Shown here: positions 23,091-32,141 of the stretch, one piece after another
Numbering within the stretch: the first letter of the stretch is position 1
Layout of the letters: every line of letters starts with the position of its first letter
DNA from: Acidobacteria bacterium Ga0077522
Lineage (GTDB): Bacteria; Acidobacteriota; Vicinamibacteria; Vicinamibacterales; Vicinamibacteraceae
Assembly: GCA_001464065.1 (NCBI GenBank)
Contig: LNDN01000005.1
Location: 19,366 to 83,365, forward strand
Reading direction: 5' to 3'
Length of the DNA stretch: 64,000 nucleotides
Notes under the pieces: generated by a model
The model's input: only the letters and a program-made list of their open reading frames with translations
Database searches by the model: none
What the model was told of the DNA's origin: nothing
Translations under genes and position numbers: made by a program

Positions 23091-23275
23091 CCGTGGGCGC
23101 CCGCAGGCGGATGCGGCCGGTCAGCCGTTCGGCGCGGGATCGGTGGTCAGCGGTGTGGCGACGCCGGACAAGTCCTGGCTCTTCGCGGAGGGCGCGACCG
23201 GCGTGGCACTGGCGACCCGCTTGCCGGATCCCCCGGGATGATGCCGTCATCCCGTTCTATACTTTTCGGCCGTAC

Positions 23276-24382
23276 GTGACCGAATCGCCCCTGCCCGCTC
23301 CTGCCCCCCACGAGTTGCCTCGCACGCCGCCGGCCGAATGGTCGACGCGAGGCGCATGGCGTCTCGTGGCCATCCTGGCGGTCGCGCTGGCGGTCCCGCT
23401 GATCTGGCACCCCGTCATGGCCCGGTTGTCGAGCCGGGCGGTAGAACCCAGCTACCTGCCGGCCCTCGAAGCGTCGCGTGAGCGCATCGCGTTCCGCCCC
23501 GACCCCATCAAGGACCTGCAGCGGCTGCGGCCCTCCTATGTCTTCATCGGCGACTCGATGCTCGGCACCCGCATCGATGCCGGCTATCTCGCCGGCCTGC
23601 TGGGGCAGGACGTGGCGATGCTGGCGCGGGCCGGCACCGGCTCGGCCTACTGGTACCTCAGCTTCAAGAACTATCTGGTCGCCAGCGGCGAGCGGCCGAA
23701 AGTGACGTTCTTCTTCTTCCGCGACCTCAACATGACCGACCCGCTGTTCCGGCTCACCGGGCCGTTCCGCTGGTCGCTGGACGAGGTCGCCCAGCCCGAG
23801 GAACCGGCGCTCAACGACGTCATCGCCTCGCGCCGCCAGGGCGCGTGGTTCCGGGTGCACGGAGCCGTCAATCGCGCCTACAACGTCGATCGCGCCAACG
23901 CCTGGATGGAACGGCAGTTGTACGACTGGCCGACGCGCCTGTGGACCGACGACGAGCCGGCGCGCCGCGCCTGGCTCGAGACGATGACGTTCGAGACGAT
24001 GGGGCTCGAGCGCCTGCGACCGATGACCGACGCCGACGTGCAGGCCACGGTGGACGCCGAGGCGGACTTCGCCCGCACCATGCCGCAGTCGGTGCTGCCG
24101 CTGATCATCGACCTGGCCAAGCAGCACGGCATGAAGGTCTGCTTCGTGCGCGTCCAGCGACGCCCCGTCGGCAACACGCCGCCGGCGCAGTCACCGCGCA
24201 TGCAGGAATACATGCGGGACTTCAAGGCGTACGTCGAAGCCGAGGGCATGTTCCTGCACGACGACACGGGCGATCCGATGCAGACCCTGGCGATGTACGA
24301 GGACGGCGATCACATCGGGCGCGCGCACCGGCAGCGCTACACGCGGCAGTTCCGCGCCACCCTGCACCCGCTGTTCCGATGA
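23276..24382 (+). CDS. Membrane-anchored SGNH-fold protein, AlgX/AlgJ-like O-acetylation partner
   Basis: 368 aa from a GTG at 23276; codons upstream do not look like this protein's coding bias. One N-terminal membrane segment (about residues 28-46) anchors a periplasmic domain. That domain begins with the SGNH block YVFIGDSMLGTRI (candidate nucleophile Ser94), and a C-terminal DGDHIGRAH supplies the Asp/His pair (Asp343, His346). The stop overlaps the MBOAT start as ATGA. That pairing is the standard arrangement for O-acetylation of an exopolysaccharide, peptidoglycan or lipid: the MBOAT moves acetyl across the membrane and the SGNH protein transfers it. A TATACT hexamer (23258-23263) ends 12 bases before the GTG. 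The polymer acetylated is unknown. Confidence 0.75.
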   Translation: MTESPLPAPAPHELPRTPPAEWSTRGAWRLVAILAVALAVPLIWHPVMARLSSRAVEPSYLPALEASRERIAFRPDPIKDLQRLRPSYVFIGDSMLGTRIDAGYLAGLLGQDVAMLARAGTGSAYWYLSFKNYLVASGERPKVTFFFFRDLNMTDPLFRLTGPFRWSLDEVAQPEEPALNDVIASRRQGAWFRVHGAVNRAYNVDRANAWMERQLYDWPTRLWTDDEPARRAWLETMTFETMGLERLRPMTDADVQATVDAEADFARTMPQSVLPLIIDLAKQHGMKVCFVRVQRRPVGNTPPAQSPRMQEYMRDFKAYVEAEGMFLHDDTGDPMQTLAMYEDGDHIGRAHRQRYTRQFRATLHPLFR

Positions 24383-25845
24383 CCTTCCACTCGCTCGATT
24401 TCCTCGTCTTCTTCGTCGTCGTGACGACCGTCTACTGGCGGCTGTCGCACGGCGCCCAGAACTGGTTCCTGCTGGTGGCGAGCTACCTGTTCTACGGCTG
24501 GGTGACGCCGTGGTTCTGCCTGCTGCTCGGCGGCACGACCCTCGTGGACTGGTGGGTGGCGCAGAAGATGGACCCGGCCGCGCCCGCGTCCGGCACGCGG
24601 TGGAGCCGACGCACCTGGCTGGTCGTGAGCCTCGTGTCCAACCTCACGGTGCTCGGCTTCTTCAAGTACTTCAACTTCTTCATCGACAGCGTGCAGGCGG
24701 CGATGGCGTCGGCCGGGCTCGAAGCCTCGCTGCCGGTGCTGCGCATCGTGCTGCCGGTCGGGATCTCGTTCTACACGTTCCAGAGTCTGAGCTACACGAT
24801 CGACGTCTACCGGGGACGCCTGCGCGCGAGCGGGTCGCTGCGCGACTTCGCGCTGTTCGTCGCCTTCTTCCCGCAGTTGGTGGCCGGGCCGATCGAGCGC
24901 GCGGAGGCCCTGTTGCCGCGCGTGCAGCACCCGCGCGTGTTCAACCTCGTGGTCGCCCGCGACGCCCTGGTGCTGATGGCCTGGGGCTTCTTCAAGAAGC
25001 TGGTCATCGCCGACAACGTCGGCATCATCGCCAATCGGGTGTTCGCGATGAAGGACCCCGGCTTCGAGATGCTGTGGGCCGGCGTCTTCGCCTTCGGGCT
25101 GCAGATCTTCGCCGACTTCTCGGCCTACACCGACATCGCCCGCGGGTGCGCCCGGTGGCTCGGGTTCGACCTGATGAAGAACTTCGAACACCCGTACCTG
25201 GCGCTCTCGCCGTCCGACTTCTGGCGGCGCTGGCACATCTCGCTGTCGTCGTGGTTTCGCGATTACCTCTACATCCCGCTGGGCGGGTCGCGCCGGGGTC
25301 TGCCGCGCACCCTGGTCAACATCCTGATCACGTTCGTGATCTCGGGCCTGTGGCACGGCGCGGCCTGGAACTTCGCCCTGTGGGGCGCCTACCACGGCCT
25401 GCTGCTCGTGGGGGAACGCACGTGGGGCGCGCTGCGCGGGGTCGGACGCCATCCGGGGCGGCAGCGCGTGCCCGCCTGGCGCGTCGTGCCGCAGTGGGCC
25501 CTGATGTACGTGCTGGTGCACATCGGCTGGCTGCTGTTCCGCGAGGCCGACGCGGCCATGCTCTGGCGCGACCTCACCCTGGTCCCGGGCACCGCGCCGC
25601 TGGCTGAGCGGCAGGCTGGCCTCTATCTGTTCCTCGTGGCCTTCACGCTGTCACTGCCGCTGTGGGCGCACAGTCTGTGGACGGTCTGGCAGGGCCGGTC
25701 CTACTCGGATCGTCCGGTGGTCCGCGAGGCCGAGGTGCCGACGCGGACGATCGTCTGGCAGGCGCTGGCCGTGGGCGTGATGTTCGCCACCATCCTCGTG
25801 CTGCGCAGCCGGACGTCCCTCGACTTCATCTATTTCGCCTTCTAG
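24379..25845 (+). CDS. MBOAT family O-acyltransferase (AlgI/PatA-like)
   Basis: 488 aa polytopic inner-membrane protein with about ten helices. It carries MBOAT landmarks in order: LVASYLFYGWVTPWF, FFKYFNFFIDS, the VGISFYTFQSLSYTIDVYRG segment, SDFWRRWHISLSSWFRDYLYIPLGG, and the catalytic His326 in GLWHGAAWNFALWG. AlgI-type proteins transfer acetyl groups from the cytosol to extracellular polymers. Start codon overlaps the preceding SGNH gene, so expression is coupled. It ends 19 nt before the next small gene. A capsule or exopolysaccharide locus is not visible here, so the acceptor cannot be named. Confidence 0.92.
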   Translation: MTFHSLDFLVFFVVVTTVYWRLSHGAQNWFLLVASYLFYGWVTPWFCLLLGGTTLVDWWVAQKMDPAAPASGTRWSRRTWLVVSLVSNLTVLGFFKYFNFFIDSVQAAMASAGLEASLPVLRIVLPVGISFYTFQSLSYTIDVYRGRLRASGSLRDFALFVAFFPQLVAGPIERAEALLPRVQHPRVFNLVVARDALVLMAWGFFKKLVIADNVGIIANRVFAMKDPGFEMLWAGVFAFGLQIFADFSAYTDIARGCARWLGFDLMKNFEHPYLALSPSDFWRRWHISLSSWFRDYLYIPLGGSRRGLPRTLVNILITFVISGLWHGAAWNFALWGAYHGLLLVGERTWGALRGVGRHPGRQRVPAWRVVPQWALMYVLVHIGWLLFREADAAMLWRDLTLVPGTAPLAERQAGLYLFLVAFTLSLPLWAHSLWTVWQGRSYSDRPVVREAEVPTRTIVWQALAVGVMFATILVLRSRTSLDFIYFAF

Positions 25846-25864
25846 GCGGTCCCGGCGGTCGCCT

Positions 25865-26125
25865 GTGCACGGCACGTTCCGTCCTCTCGTCCTCGACGCC
25901 CTCGCCGGACACGGCCTGCGCCCGACGCCCGACACGCCGGTGGACCTCCTGCGCGCGCAGGTCAACGACCTCTACCGGTACGAGATCCGCCAGCTGCGAA
26001 GCCGCCTGATCGCCGGCGACATCGCCAAAGCCTCCTACGCCGGCGCCGTGCGCACCCTGCGGCTGCGCTACCTGTTGCTGTCACTGCCGAAGGACCAGTG
26101 GCGTTCTCCTGCGCCGCCCTGCTGA
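25865..26125 (+). CDS. Small conserved protein upstream of sucA, unknown function
   Basis: 86 aa from a GTG at 25865. The centre, VDLLRAQVNDLYRYEIRQLR, is helical, highly charged and followed by GDIAKASYAGAVRTLRLRYLLLSLP. That looks like a compact two- or three-helix domain; no catalytic or metal motif is seen. G/C third-position bias matches real genes in the window. It lies 19 nt after the MBOAT gene and 25 nt before sucA, and the sucA -10 candidate lies just after its stop. It may belong to either unit. I recognise no named family. Confidence 0.55.
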   Translation: MHGTFRPLVLDALAGHGLRPTPDTPVDLLRAQVNDLYRYEIRQLRSRLIAGDIAKASYAGAVRTLRLRYLLLSLPKDQWRSPAPPC

Positions 26126-26133
26126 TGCTGCGA

Positions 26134-26139
26134 TAGAAT
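26134..26139 (+). promoter_or_regulatory. Candidate -10 element of sucAB
   Basis: TAGAAT sits so that transcription would start near 26146, five bases before the sucA ATG. No Shine-Dalgarno is present. A -35 element is not evident. Confidence 0.35.
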
Positions 26140-26150
26140 CTGAATTCCGT

Positions 26151-28946
26151 ATGGGTGGATGGAACGAGTTTCAGGGTCTCAATGCCGGGTACGTGCTCGA
26201 ACTCTATGACCGGTACCGGCAGGATCCCGCCGCCGTGGACGCGCAGACGCGCGCCTACTTCGAGCAGTGGACGCCGCCCGACGATCCGTCGGCGCCGGTG
26301 TCCGGTGCCGGTGCCGGCGTCGATCTCCGCGCCGTCGTCGGTGCGGCGACGCTCGCCGAGTCGATTCGCCGGTACGGGCATCTCGGCGCGCAGATCGACC
26401 CGCTGGGCTCGCGCCCGACGGGCGATCCGTCGCTCGCCCCCGAGGGGCACGGCATCACGGACGAGCAACTGCGCGGCCTGCCGGCCAGCGTGGTGAGCGG
26501 GCCGCTCGCGGAGGGGCAACCCAACGCCGCCGCGGCCATCACGGCGCTGCGGCAGGCGTACTGCACGCGCACCGGCTACGACTTCGCCCAGGTGTTCGTC
26601 CCCGAGGAGCGCGAGTGGCTCCGCCTGGCCGTCGAAAGTGCCCGCTTCCGGCCCCCCATCGCCCCCATCGACGCCGACGCCCTGCTCGACCGCATCACCG
26701 AGGTCGAGACCTTCGAGCGGTTTCTCCATCGCACCTTTCCGGGCAAGACGCGGTTCTCGGTCGAGGGCCTGGACATGCTGGTGCCCATCCTCGACACGGT
26801 CATCAATGGCGCCAACGAATCCGGCCTGCGCCATGTGCTGATCGGCATGGCGCATCGCGGGCGGCTCAACGTGCTGGCGCACGTGCTCGGCAAGCCGTAC
26901 GCGCAGATCCTCGCGGAGTTCAAGGACCCCGTGATGGCGCGCACGGGCTACCGCATCGACCTCGGCTGGACCGGCGACGTCAAGTACCACGCCGGCGCCC
27001 TGCGGCAGTTCGATGCCGATACGCAGGTCTCGATGGCCCCGAATCCGAGCCACCTCGAGTTCGTCAATCCGGTGATCGAAGGCATGGCGCGCGCGGCGGG
27101 CACGGAGGCGGGCCGGCCCGGCGGGCCCGTGTTCGACGCCGACCGCACGCTCCCGGTCCTGATCCACGGCGACGCGGCGTTCCCCGGGCAGGGGATCGTC
27201 GCCGAGACGCTCAACCTGTCGCGCCTCGATGGCTACACGACGGGCGGCACGATTCACATCATCGCCAACAACCAGCTCGGGTTCACGGCCGTGCCGGCCG
27301 AGTCCTACTCCACCTCGTACGCCAGTGGGCTGGCGCGCGGCTTCAAGATCCCGATCGTCCACGTCAACGCGGATGACCCGATCGCGTGCATCGAGGCGGC
27401 GCGCATGGCCTGGGCCTATCGGGCCCGGTTTCAGCGCGATTTCCTCATCGATCTGGTCGGCTACCGCCGCTACGGGCACAACGAGGGCGACGAACCGGCG
27501 TTCACGCAGCCGCTGATGTACCAGAAGATCGCGAACCATCCAACGGTGCGCGAGCAGTGGGCGGCCCACGTCGAACAGACGACCGGGCGCACCGGCATCG
27601 CGCAGCCGCTCGTCGACCAGCGGATGAAGGCGCTCGAGCAGGTCTACGAGCAGCTCAAGCCCGAAGAGGCGATCGTCAATCCGATCCCGGAGCCGCCGCC
27701 GGCCGGGGCGGCCCGGCAGGTGCGCACGTCGGTGCCCCTGGCCGATCTGCAGGCGATGAACGAGGCGCTGCTGACGCGGCCGGAGGGCTTCACCGGCCAT
27801 CGCAAGCTGGATCGCGGCCGCGAGCGGCGCAAGAGCGTCTTCGAGCAGCCCGACGAGCGGTCGATCGACTGGGCGACCGCCGAGGAACTCGCCTACGCCA
27901 GCATCCTGGCCGACGGCATTCCGATCCGCCTGACCGGCGAGGACGTGCAGCGCGGGACCTTCAGTCACCGCCATGCGGCCTTCCGCGACGTGGAGACGGG
28001 CGCCATCGACATCCCGCTGCAGCGTCTGCCGCAGGCGAGGGCGAGCTTCGAGATCCACAACAGCCCGCTGAGCGAGAACGCCACCATCGGGTTCGAGTAC
28101 GGCTACAACGTGCAGGCCCCGGACCGGATGGTCATCTGGGAAGGCCAGTACGGCGACTTCATCAACGGGGCGCAGGTCGTGCTCGACCAGTTCGTCACGT
28201 CGGCGCGCGCCAAGTGGGGCCAGACGCCCTCGCTCGTGCTGCTGCTGCCGCACGGCTACGAGGGGCAGGGCCCCGAGCACTCCAGTGCGCGTCCCGAACG
28301 CTTCCTCGGGGCCGCGGCCGACATCAACCTGCGCATGGCCAACTGCACGACGGCCGCGCAGTACTTCCACCTCCTGCGCCGACAGGCGCTGCTGCTGACC
28401 ACCGATCCGCTGCCGCTGATCGTGCTGACGCCGAAAAGCCTGCTGCGGCACCCGCTGGTCGCGTCGACGCCCGCCGAACTGGCCGAGGGCGCCTGGCGCC
28501 CGGTGATCGATGACGACGAAGCCAGGACCCGGGCGCGCGACGTGCGACGCGTGGTGTTCTGCAGCGGCAAGGTCTACGTCGACCTCGTGTCGGCCGAGCA
28601 GCGGCAATCGGATCGCCAGACGGCGATCTGCCGCATCGAGCAGCTCTACCCCTTCCCGGCCGACGAGGTCGAGGCCGTGATTGCGGGGTACCCCAACGCC
28701 GACGACATCGTGTGGCTGCAGGAGGAGCCCCTGAACATGGGGGCGTGGGACTTCTTCCGGCCCTGCTTCGAGGAACTGCTCGATGGGCGTCTGCCGGTGC
28801 GGTATCTCGGTCGTCCGCGGAGCGCGAGCCCGTCCGAGGGGTCCCTCGGCTGGCACATGATCAACCAGAAGATGCTGGTGGCCGAGGCGTACGCCCCCAC
28901 CGCTCCCGCGCCGCGCGCTGCGCGCCGGGTCAAGGCAAAGGCATAG
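26151..28946 (+). CDS. sucA: 2-oxoglutarate dehydrogenase E1 component
   Basis: 931 aa, matching SucA (about 930). The thiamine-diphosphate E1 subunit decarboxylates 2-oxoglutarate and reductively succinylates the lipoyl arm of E2 in the TCA cycle. The N-terminal E2-binding segment starts [20 protein letters not shown]. Family signatures follow: [55 protein letters not shown], the [10 protein letters not shown] of the cofactor site, and [11 protein letters not shown] near the end. Cytosolic. E2 (sucB) follows after 7 nt; the E3 lipoamide dehydrogenase is not in the window. Identity is very secure. Confidence 0.97.
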   Translation: MGGWNEFQGLNAGYVLELYDRYRQDPAAVDAQTRAYFEQWTPPDDPSAPVSGAGAGVDLRAVVGAATLAESIRRYGHLGAQIDPLGSRPTGDPSLAPEGHGITDEQLRGLPASVVSGPLAEGQPNAAAAITALRQAYCTRTGYDFAQVFVPEEREWLRLAVESARFRPPIAPIDADALLDRITEVETFERFLHRTFPGKTRFSVEGLDMLVPILDTVINGANESGLRHVLIGMAHRGRLNVLAHVLGKPYAQILAEFKDPVMARTGYRIDLGWTGDVKYHAGALRQFDADTQVSMAPNPSHLEFVNPVIEGMARAAGTEAGRPGGPVFDADRTLPVLIHGDAAFPGQGIVAETLNLSRLDGYTTGGTIHIIANNQLGFTAVPAESYSTSYASGLARGFKIPIVHVNADDPIACIEAARMAWAYRARFQRDFLIDLVGYRRYGHNEGDEPAFTQPLMYQKIANHPTVREQWAAHVEQTTGRTGIAQPLVDQRMKALEQVYEQLKPEEAIVNPIPEPPPAGAARQVRTSVPLADLQAMNEALLTRPEGFTGHRKLDRGRERRKSVFEQPDERSIDWATAEELAYASILADGIPIRLTGEDVQRGTFSHRHAAFRDVETGAIDIPLQRLPQARASFEIHNSPLSENATIGFEYGYNVQAPDRMVIWEGQYGDFINGAQVVLDQFVTSARAKWGQTPSLVLLLPHGYEGQGPEHSSARPERFLGAAADINLRMANCTTAAQYFHLLRRQALLLTTDPLPLIVLTPKSLLRHPLVASTPAELAEGAWRPVIDDDEARTRARDVRRVVFCSGKVYVDLVSAEQRQSDRQTAICRIEQLYPFPADEVEAVIAGYPNADDIVWLQEEPLNMGAWDFFRPCFEELLDGRLPVRYLGRPRSASPSEGSLGWHMINQKMLVAEAYAPTAPAPRAARRVKAKA

Positions 28947-28953
28947 AGCACAC

Positions 28954-30240
28954 ATGGCCGCACAGGTGGTGGTCCCCCAGCTCGGCGAATCGGTGGTCGA
29001 AGCGCGTGTCGCGCGCTGGCTCAAGAAGGAAGGCGACGCGATTGCCGTCGGTGATCCGCTCGTCGAACTCGAAACCGAGAAGATCGATCTGGAAGTGAAC
29101 GCCGATCAGGCCGGCGTGCTGGGCAAGATCCTGCGTCAGGAGGGCGAAGACGTGAAGGTCGGCGAGCCCCTGGCCTCGATCGAGGCCGGCAGCGGCGCAC
29201 CGGCCGAGGCCGCGGCCCCGACGGGCGCGGCGCCACCGCCGGACGCCCCCGCGTCAGCCACGCCCGCGCCGCCGGAGGCGATCACGCCGGCCGTCGCCGC
29301 GGCGCCCGCCGGCACGGCCGCCGATGCGCCCCGCAGTACGCCGGCGGCGCGCAAGGCTGCCGAAGTGCATCAGGTGGACATGGCGCAGGTCCAGGGCAGC
29401 GGTGACGCCGGTCGGGTGATGCGCCGCGACGTCCAGGCCGCCGCCGGCCAGACGGCTGCCCCGGCAGCGGCCCCGCCCGCGGCGCCGGCCCCGAAGGCCG
29501 CCCCCACGCCCGCGGCCCGCCCCGCGGTCGCGCCAGGCAGTCGGACGGAAGAGCGCGTGCGGATGTCCAAGCGGCGTCTGACGATTGCCCGCAACCTCGT
29601 CGAGGCTCAGCGCACGGCCGCCATGCTGACCACCTTCAACGAGGTGGACATGACCGAGCTGATGGGCCTGCGCGAGCGACGCAAGGAGCAGTTCGCCAAG
29701 CGCCACGGCGTCGGCATCGGCATCGCCTCGTTCTTCGTCAAGGCCGCCGTCGCCGCCCTGAAGTCCTTCCCCCGTCTCAACGCCGAGATCCAGGGCGAAG
29801 AGATGGTGCTGAAGCACTACTACGACGTCGGCATCGCCGTCGGCGCCGATCAGGGGCTCGTCGTTCCGGTCATCCGGTCGGCCGAGCAGCTGTCGTTTGC
29901 CGGCATCGAGCTGGCGATCCGCGATTTCGCCGCGCGCGCGAAGAACAACACCCTGACGCTCGAGGACCTCAAGGGCGGGTCCTTCACGATCACCAACGGC
30001 GGCGTCTTCGGATCGCTCCTGAGCACGCCGATCCTGAATCCGCCGCAGGTCGGCATCCTCGGCTTGCACAAGATCGAGGACCGTCCGGTGGCCATCAAGG
30101 GGCAGGTGGTGATCCGGCCGATGATGTATCTCGCGCTGTCCTACGACCACCGCATCGTGGATGGCCTCGAAGCCGTGCAGTTCCTGGTCAAGGTCAAGGA
30201 GTTCATCGAGGATCCGGGCCACCTGCTGCTCGAATCCTGA
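28954..30240 (+). CDS. sucB: Dihydrolipoyl succinyltransferase, E2 of 2-oxoglutarate dehydrogenase
   Basis: 428 aa. Domains in order: one lipoyl domain (1-78) with the lipoylated Lys43 in ETEKIDLEV; an Ala/Pro-rich flexible linker; a peripheral subunit-binding domain around residues 128-158 ([10 protein letters not shown] to GRVMRRDVQ); a second linker; and the catalytic domain from about residue 195. The catalytic His399 and Asp403 lie in SYDHRIVDG. It transfers succinyl from the lipoyl arm to CoA. The binding domain is slightly divergent ([18 protein letters not shown]) but recognisable. Co-transcribed with sucA. No lpd follows, so E3 must be shared with another complex. Confidence 0.96.
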   Translation: MAAQVVVPQLGESVVEARVARWLKKEGDAIAVGDPLVELETEKIDLEVNADQAGVLGKILRQEGEDVKVGEPLASIEAGSGAPAEAAAPTGAAPPPDAPASATPAPPEAITPAVAAAPAGTAADAPRSTPAARKAAEVHQVDMAQVQGSGDAGRVMRRDVQAAAGQTAAPAAAPPAAPAPKAAPTPAARPAVAPGSRTEERVRMSKRRLTIARNLVEAQRTAAMLTTFNEVDMTELMGLRERRKEQFAKRHGVGIGIASFFVKAAVAALKSFPRLNAEIQGEEMVLKHYYDVGIAVGADQGLVVPVIRSAEQLSFAGIELAIRDFAARAKNNTLTLEDLKGGSFTITNGGVFGSLLSTPILNPPQVGILGLHKIEDRPVAIKGQVVIRPMMYLALSYDHRIVDGLEAVQFLVKVKEFIEDPGHLLLES

Positions 30241-30284
30241 TCCGTGTTCGGCCGAGACAACCAACCCTCGAGGGAGGGCGTCGA

Positions 30285-30752
30285 ATGAACATGCCGCCGA
30301 CCCGACCGTTCATCGCCACGGTCCTGCTGCTGGGGATCGCACTCGGTTCCTCCCCCGTGCTGGCCCAGCAGCCGGCGGCGCGTCAGCGCGCCGAGCTCGA
30401 CCGGATCCGGCAGCGGCTGGCGGCGCCGGAGTCGATCTTCGTCGGGCCCGTGCGCGCCGACTACACGGTGCGCGTCGAGGACTCGAGCGACGACCTCGAC
30501 TACCACTTCGGCTATCTGTACGACCAGACGACGGTGACGCCGGGCTATGTCCGGCCGTGGTATCCGATCTACCACTACCAGATGCAGTCGCTCATGATCC
30601 CGACCGAGCATCGGGCCCAGCTCTACCCCGCTGGCGTGCCCGTCAACGGCGCCACGCTCGACAGCATCAAGAACGCCTTCCGCAAGCGCAAGGAGCGCGA
30701 GGCCAAGAAGCAGGTCGAGGCCGAGGTGCAGGCGATCAGGAAGACCCCGTAA
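30285..30752 (+). CDS. Small secreted protein of unknown function
   Basis: 155 aa. A clear signal peptide (about residues 1-27, PVLAQQ) and good Shine-Dalgarno (GGGAGGG, 30270-30276) support the start. The mature part contains an aromatic patch (DYHFGYLYDQTTVTPGYVRPWYPIYHYQ, positions about 71-98) and a Lys/Arg/Glu-rich helical C-terminus with many charged residues (FRKRKEREAKKQVEAE). No domain is recognised. It probably lies in the periplasm or as a soluble envelope protein. The last 17 bases overlap tail-to-tail with the esterase gene on the other strand. Confidence 0.65.
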   Translation: MNMPPTRPFIATVLLLGIALGSSPVLAQQPAARQRAELDRIRQRLAAPESIFVGPVRADYTVRVEDSSDDLDYHFGYLYDQTTVTPGYVRPWYPIYHYQMQSLMIPTEHRAQLYPAGVPVNGATLDSIKNAFRKRKEREAKKQVEAEVQAIRKTP

Positions 30753-31635
30753 CCGGAAACAGGAACTCCAGCAGGGGCCCGACGCGCTCGGCCCATGCCG
30801 TCTCGGAATGGGGCGCGTCGTGGACTTCGAGGTAGTGCAGGTCGGCCCCGGGTTCCCAGCCCTTCTCCTGCAGCACTCCCCGCAACGCACGGGCATTCCT
30901 GACCGTGTCGCGCCCTTCGCCCGTCCCCACATCGAGCCAGATCCGCCAGGGCAACCGGGCCGGCAGGCCTTCGACGCGCGTCAGCACGGCGCGGCGGTCC
31001 CACCAGATCGACGGCGAGAGCACGGCCAGCGCCCCGAACACCCCCGGATGCTCGAGCCCGATGTGCAAGGTCACGAGGCCGCCGAGCGACGAGCCACCGA
31101 CCGCCGTACTCGCCGCCTCGGGCTGCGTGCGGAAGGTGCGATCGATGTACGGCTTGAGTTCGTCGACGAGGAAGCGCGCGTAGTGGTTCGCGTGCCCGCC
31201 CGCGTGCCGGTGCGCGTCCCTGGTCGGCGCGAACTCGTCGGCCCGCAAGGCCCCGGCGTGGTTGATCGCCACGATGACGAGCGGCATCACCCGTCCGGCG
31301 TGCACCAGGCGTTCGGCCGTCTCGTCGACGCCCCACTCCGCGCCGGCAAACGACGTACTGGTGTCGAAGACGTTCTGGCCGTCGTGCAGGTACAACACCG
31401 GAAACCGCCGCGTCTGATCGTGGTCGTATCCGGGCGGCAGGTAGACGAGCACGTCGCGGCTGTTGCCGAGCGCGTCGGAGTGGAAGCCCTCCAGCAGCCG
31501 GATGTCGCCGGTGAGGCTCCGCCCATCACGCGGCGCATGGACGCACTGGATGGGGCCAGGAGGCACGGCTAGGCGCGCCACCGGAACGGATCGAGCCGGA
31601 GGATCATCGCGTCCAGTGTAACCGCGCACGCGCAT
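30736..31635 (-). CDS. Alpha/beta hydrolase, enterochelin-esterase/S-formylglutathione-hydrolase-like
   Basis: 299 aa from the ATG at 31635; an upstream ATG at 31671 would overlap the divergent peroxiredoxin start, so the shorter form is preferred. The core has RDVLVYLPPGYD and FPVLYLHDGQN, typical of the Fes/esterase D (PF00756) family. The nucleophile elbow is VGGSSLGG, with a candidate acidic residue in LDVGTGEGRD and a terminal His in DAPHSETAW. No secretion signal is evident in this form. Such enzymes cleave esters of siderophores, acetylated sugars or phosphates; no specific substrate is suggested here. Confidence 0.8.
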   Translation of the reverse strand: MRVRGYTGRDDPPARSVPVARLAVPPGPIQCVHAPRDGRSLTGDIRLLEGFHSDALGNSRDVLVYLPPGYDHDQTRRFPVLYLHDGQNVFDTSTSFAGAEWGVDETAERLVHAGRVMPLVIVAINHAGALRADEFAPTRDAHRHAGGHANHYARFLVDELKPYIDRTFRTQPEAASTAVGGSSLGGLVTLHIGLEHPGVFGALAVLSPSIWWDRRAVLTRVEGLPARLPWRIWLDVGTGEGRDTVRNARALRGVLQEKGWEPGADLHYLEVHDAPHSETAWAERVGPLLEFLFPVTGSS

Positions 31636-31664
31636 CGGCGTGCGCTTCAGGTAGCCTGTAGGAC

Positions 31665-32141
31665 ATGCCACTCCTCGACCCGGGCACCAAGGCCCCCACG
31701 TTCGCCCTGCCGGACCAGCACGGCACGATCCACACGCTCGCGCAGTACGCAGGCCGTCCCGTCGTGCTCTTCTTCTACCCGAAGGACGACACGTCGGGTT
31801 GCACGACGGAAGCCTGCGGGTTCCAGGCGGCGCTGCCGGACTTCTCGCAGGTCGATGCGGCGGTGTTCGGGATCAGCATCCTCGACACGAAGAGCAAGGC
31901 GAAGTTCGCCACCAAGCATGGCCTCACCTTCCCGCTGCTGGCCGACGCCGATCACGCCGTGTGCGAGCAGTACGGCGTGTGGCAGGAGAAGAGCATGTAC
32001 GGCCGCAAGTACATGGGCATCGCCCGTGTCAGCTACCTGATCGCCGCCGATGGCACCGTGGCGCGCCGCTGGGACAGCGTCAAGGTCGACGCGCACGCGG
32101 CGGAGGTCCTCGCGGCCGTCACTGCGCTGAGGGGCAAGTGA
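31665..32141 (+). CDS. bcp: Thioredoxin-dependent peroxiredoxin, Bcp/PrxQ type
   Basis: 158 aa cytosolic thioredoxin-fold enzyme that reduces peroxides. Peroxidatic Cys46 lies in FFYPKDDTSGCTTEAC, and Cys51 five residues later is the resolving cysteine typical of atypical two-Cys PrxQ. The conserved Arg is in IARVSYLI. A TAGCCT hexamer (31652-31657) ends seven bases before the ATG with no Shine-Dalgarno, indicating a leaderless transcript. The stop overlaps the next gene's GTG (GTGA), so peroxiredoxin and the ChaN-PDZ protein are co-translated, which suggests a link between peroxide defence and haem/iron handling. Confidence 0.93.
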   Translation: MPLLDPGTKAPTFALPDQHGTIHTLAQYAGRPVVLFFYPKDDTSGCTTEACGFQAALPDFSQVDAAVFGISILDTKSKAKFATKHGLTFPLLADADHAVCEQYGVWQEKSMYGRKYMGIARVSYLIAADGTVARRWDSVKVDAHAAEVLAAVTALRGK

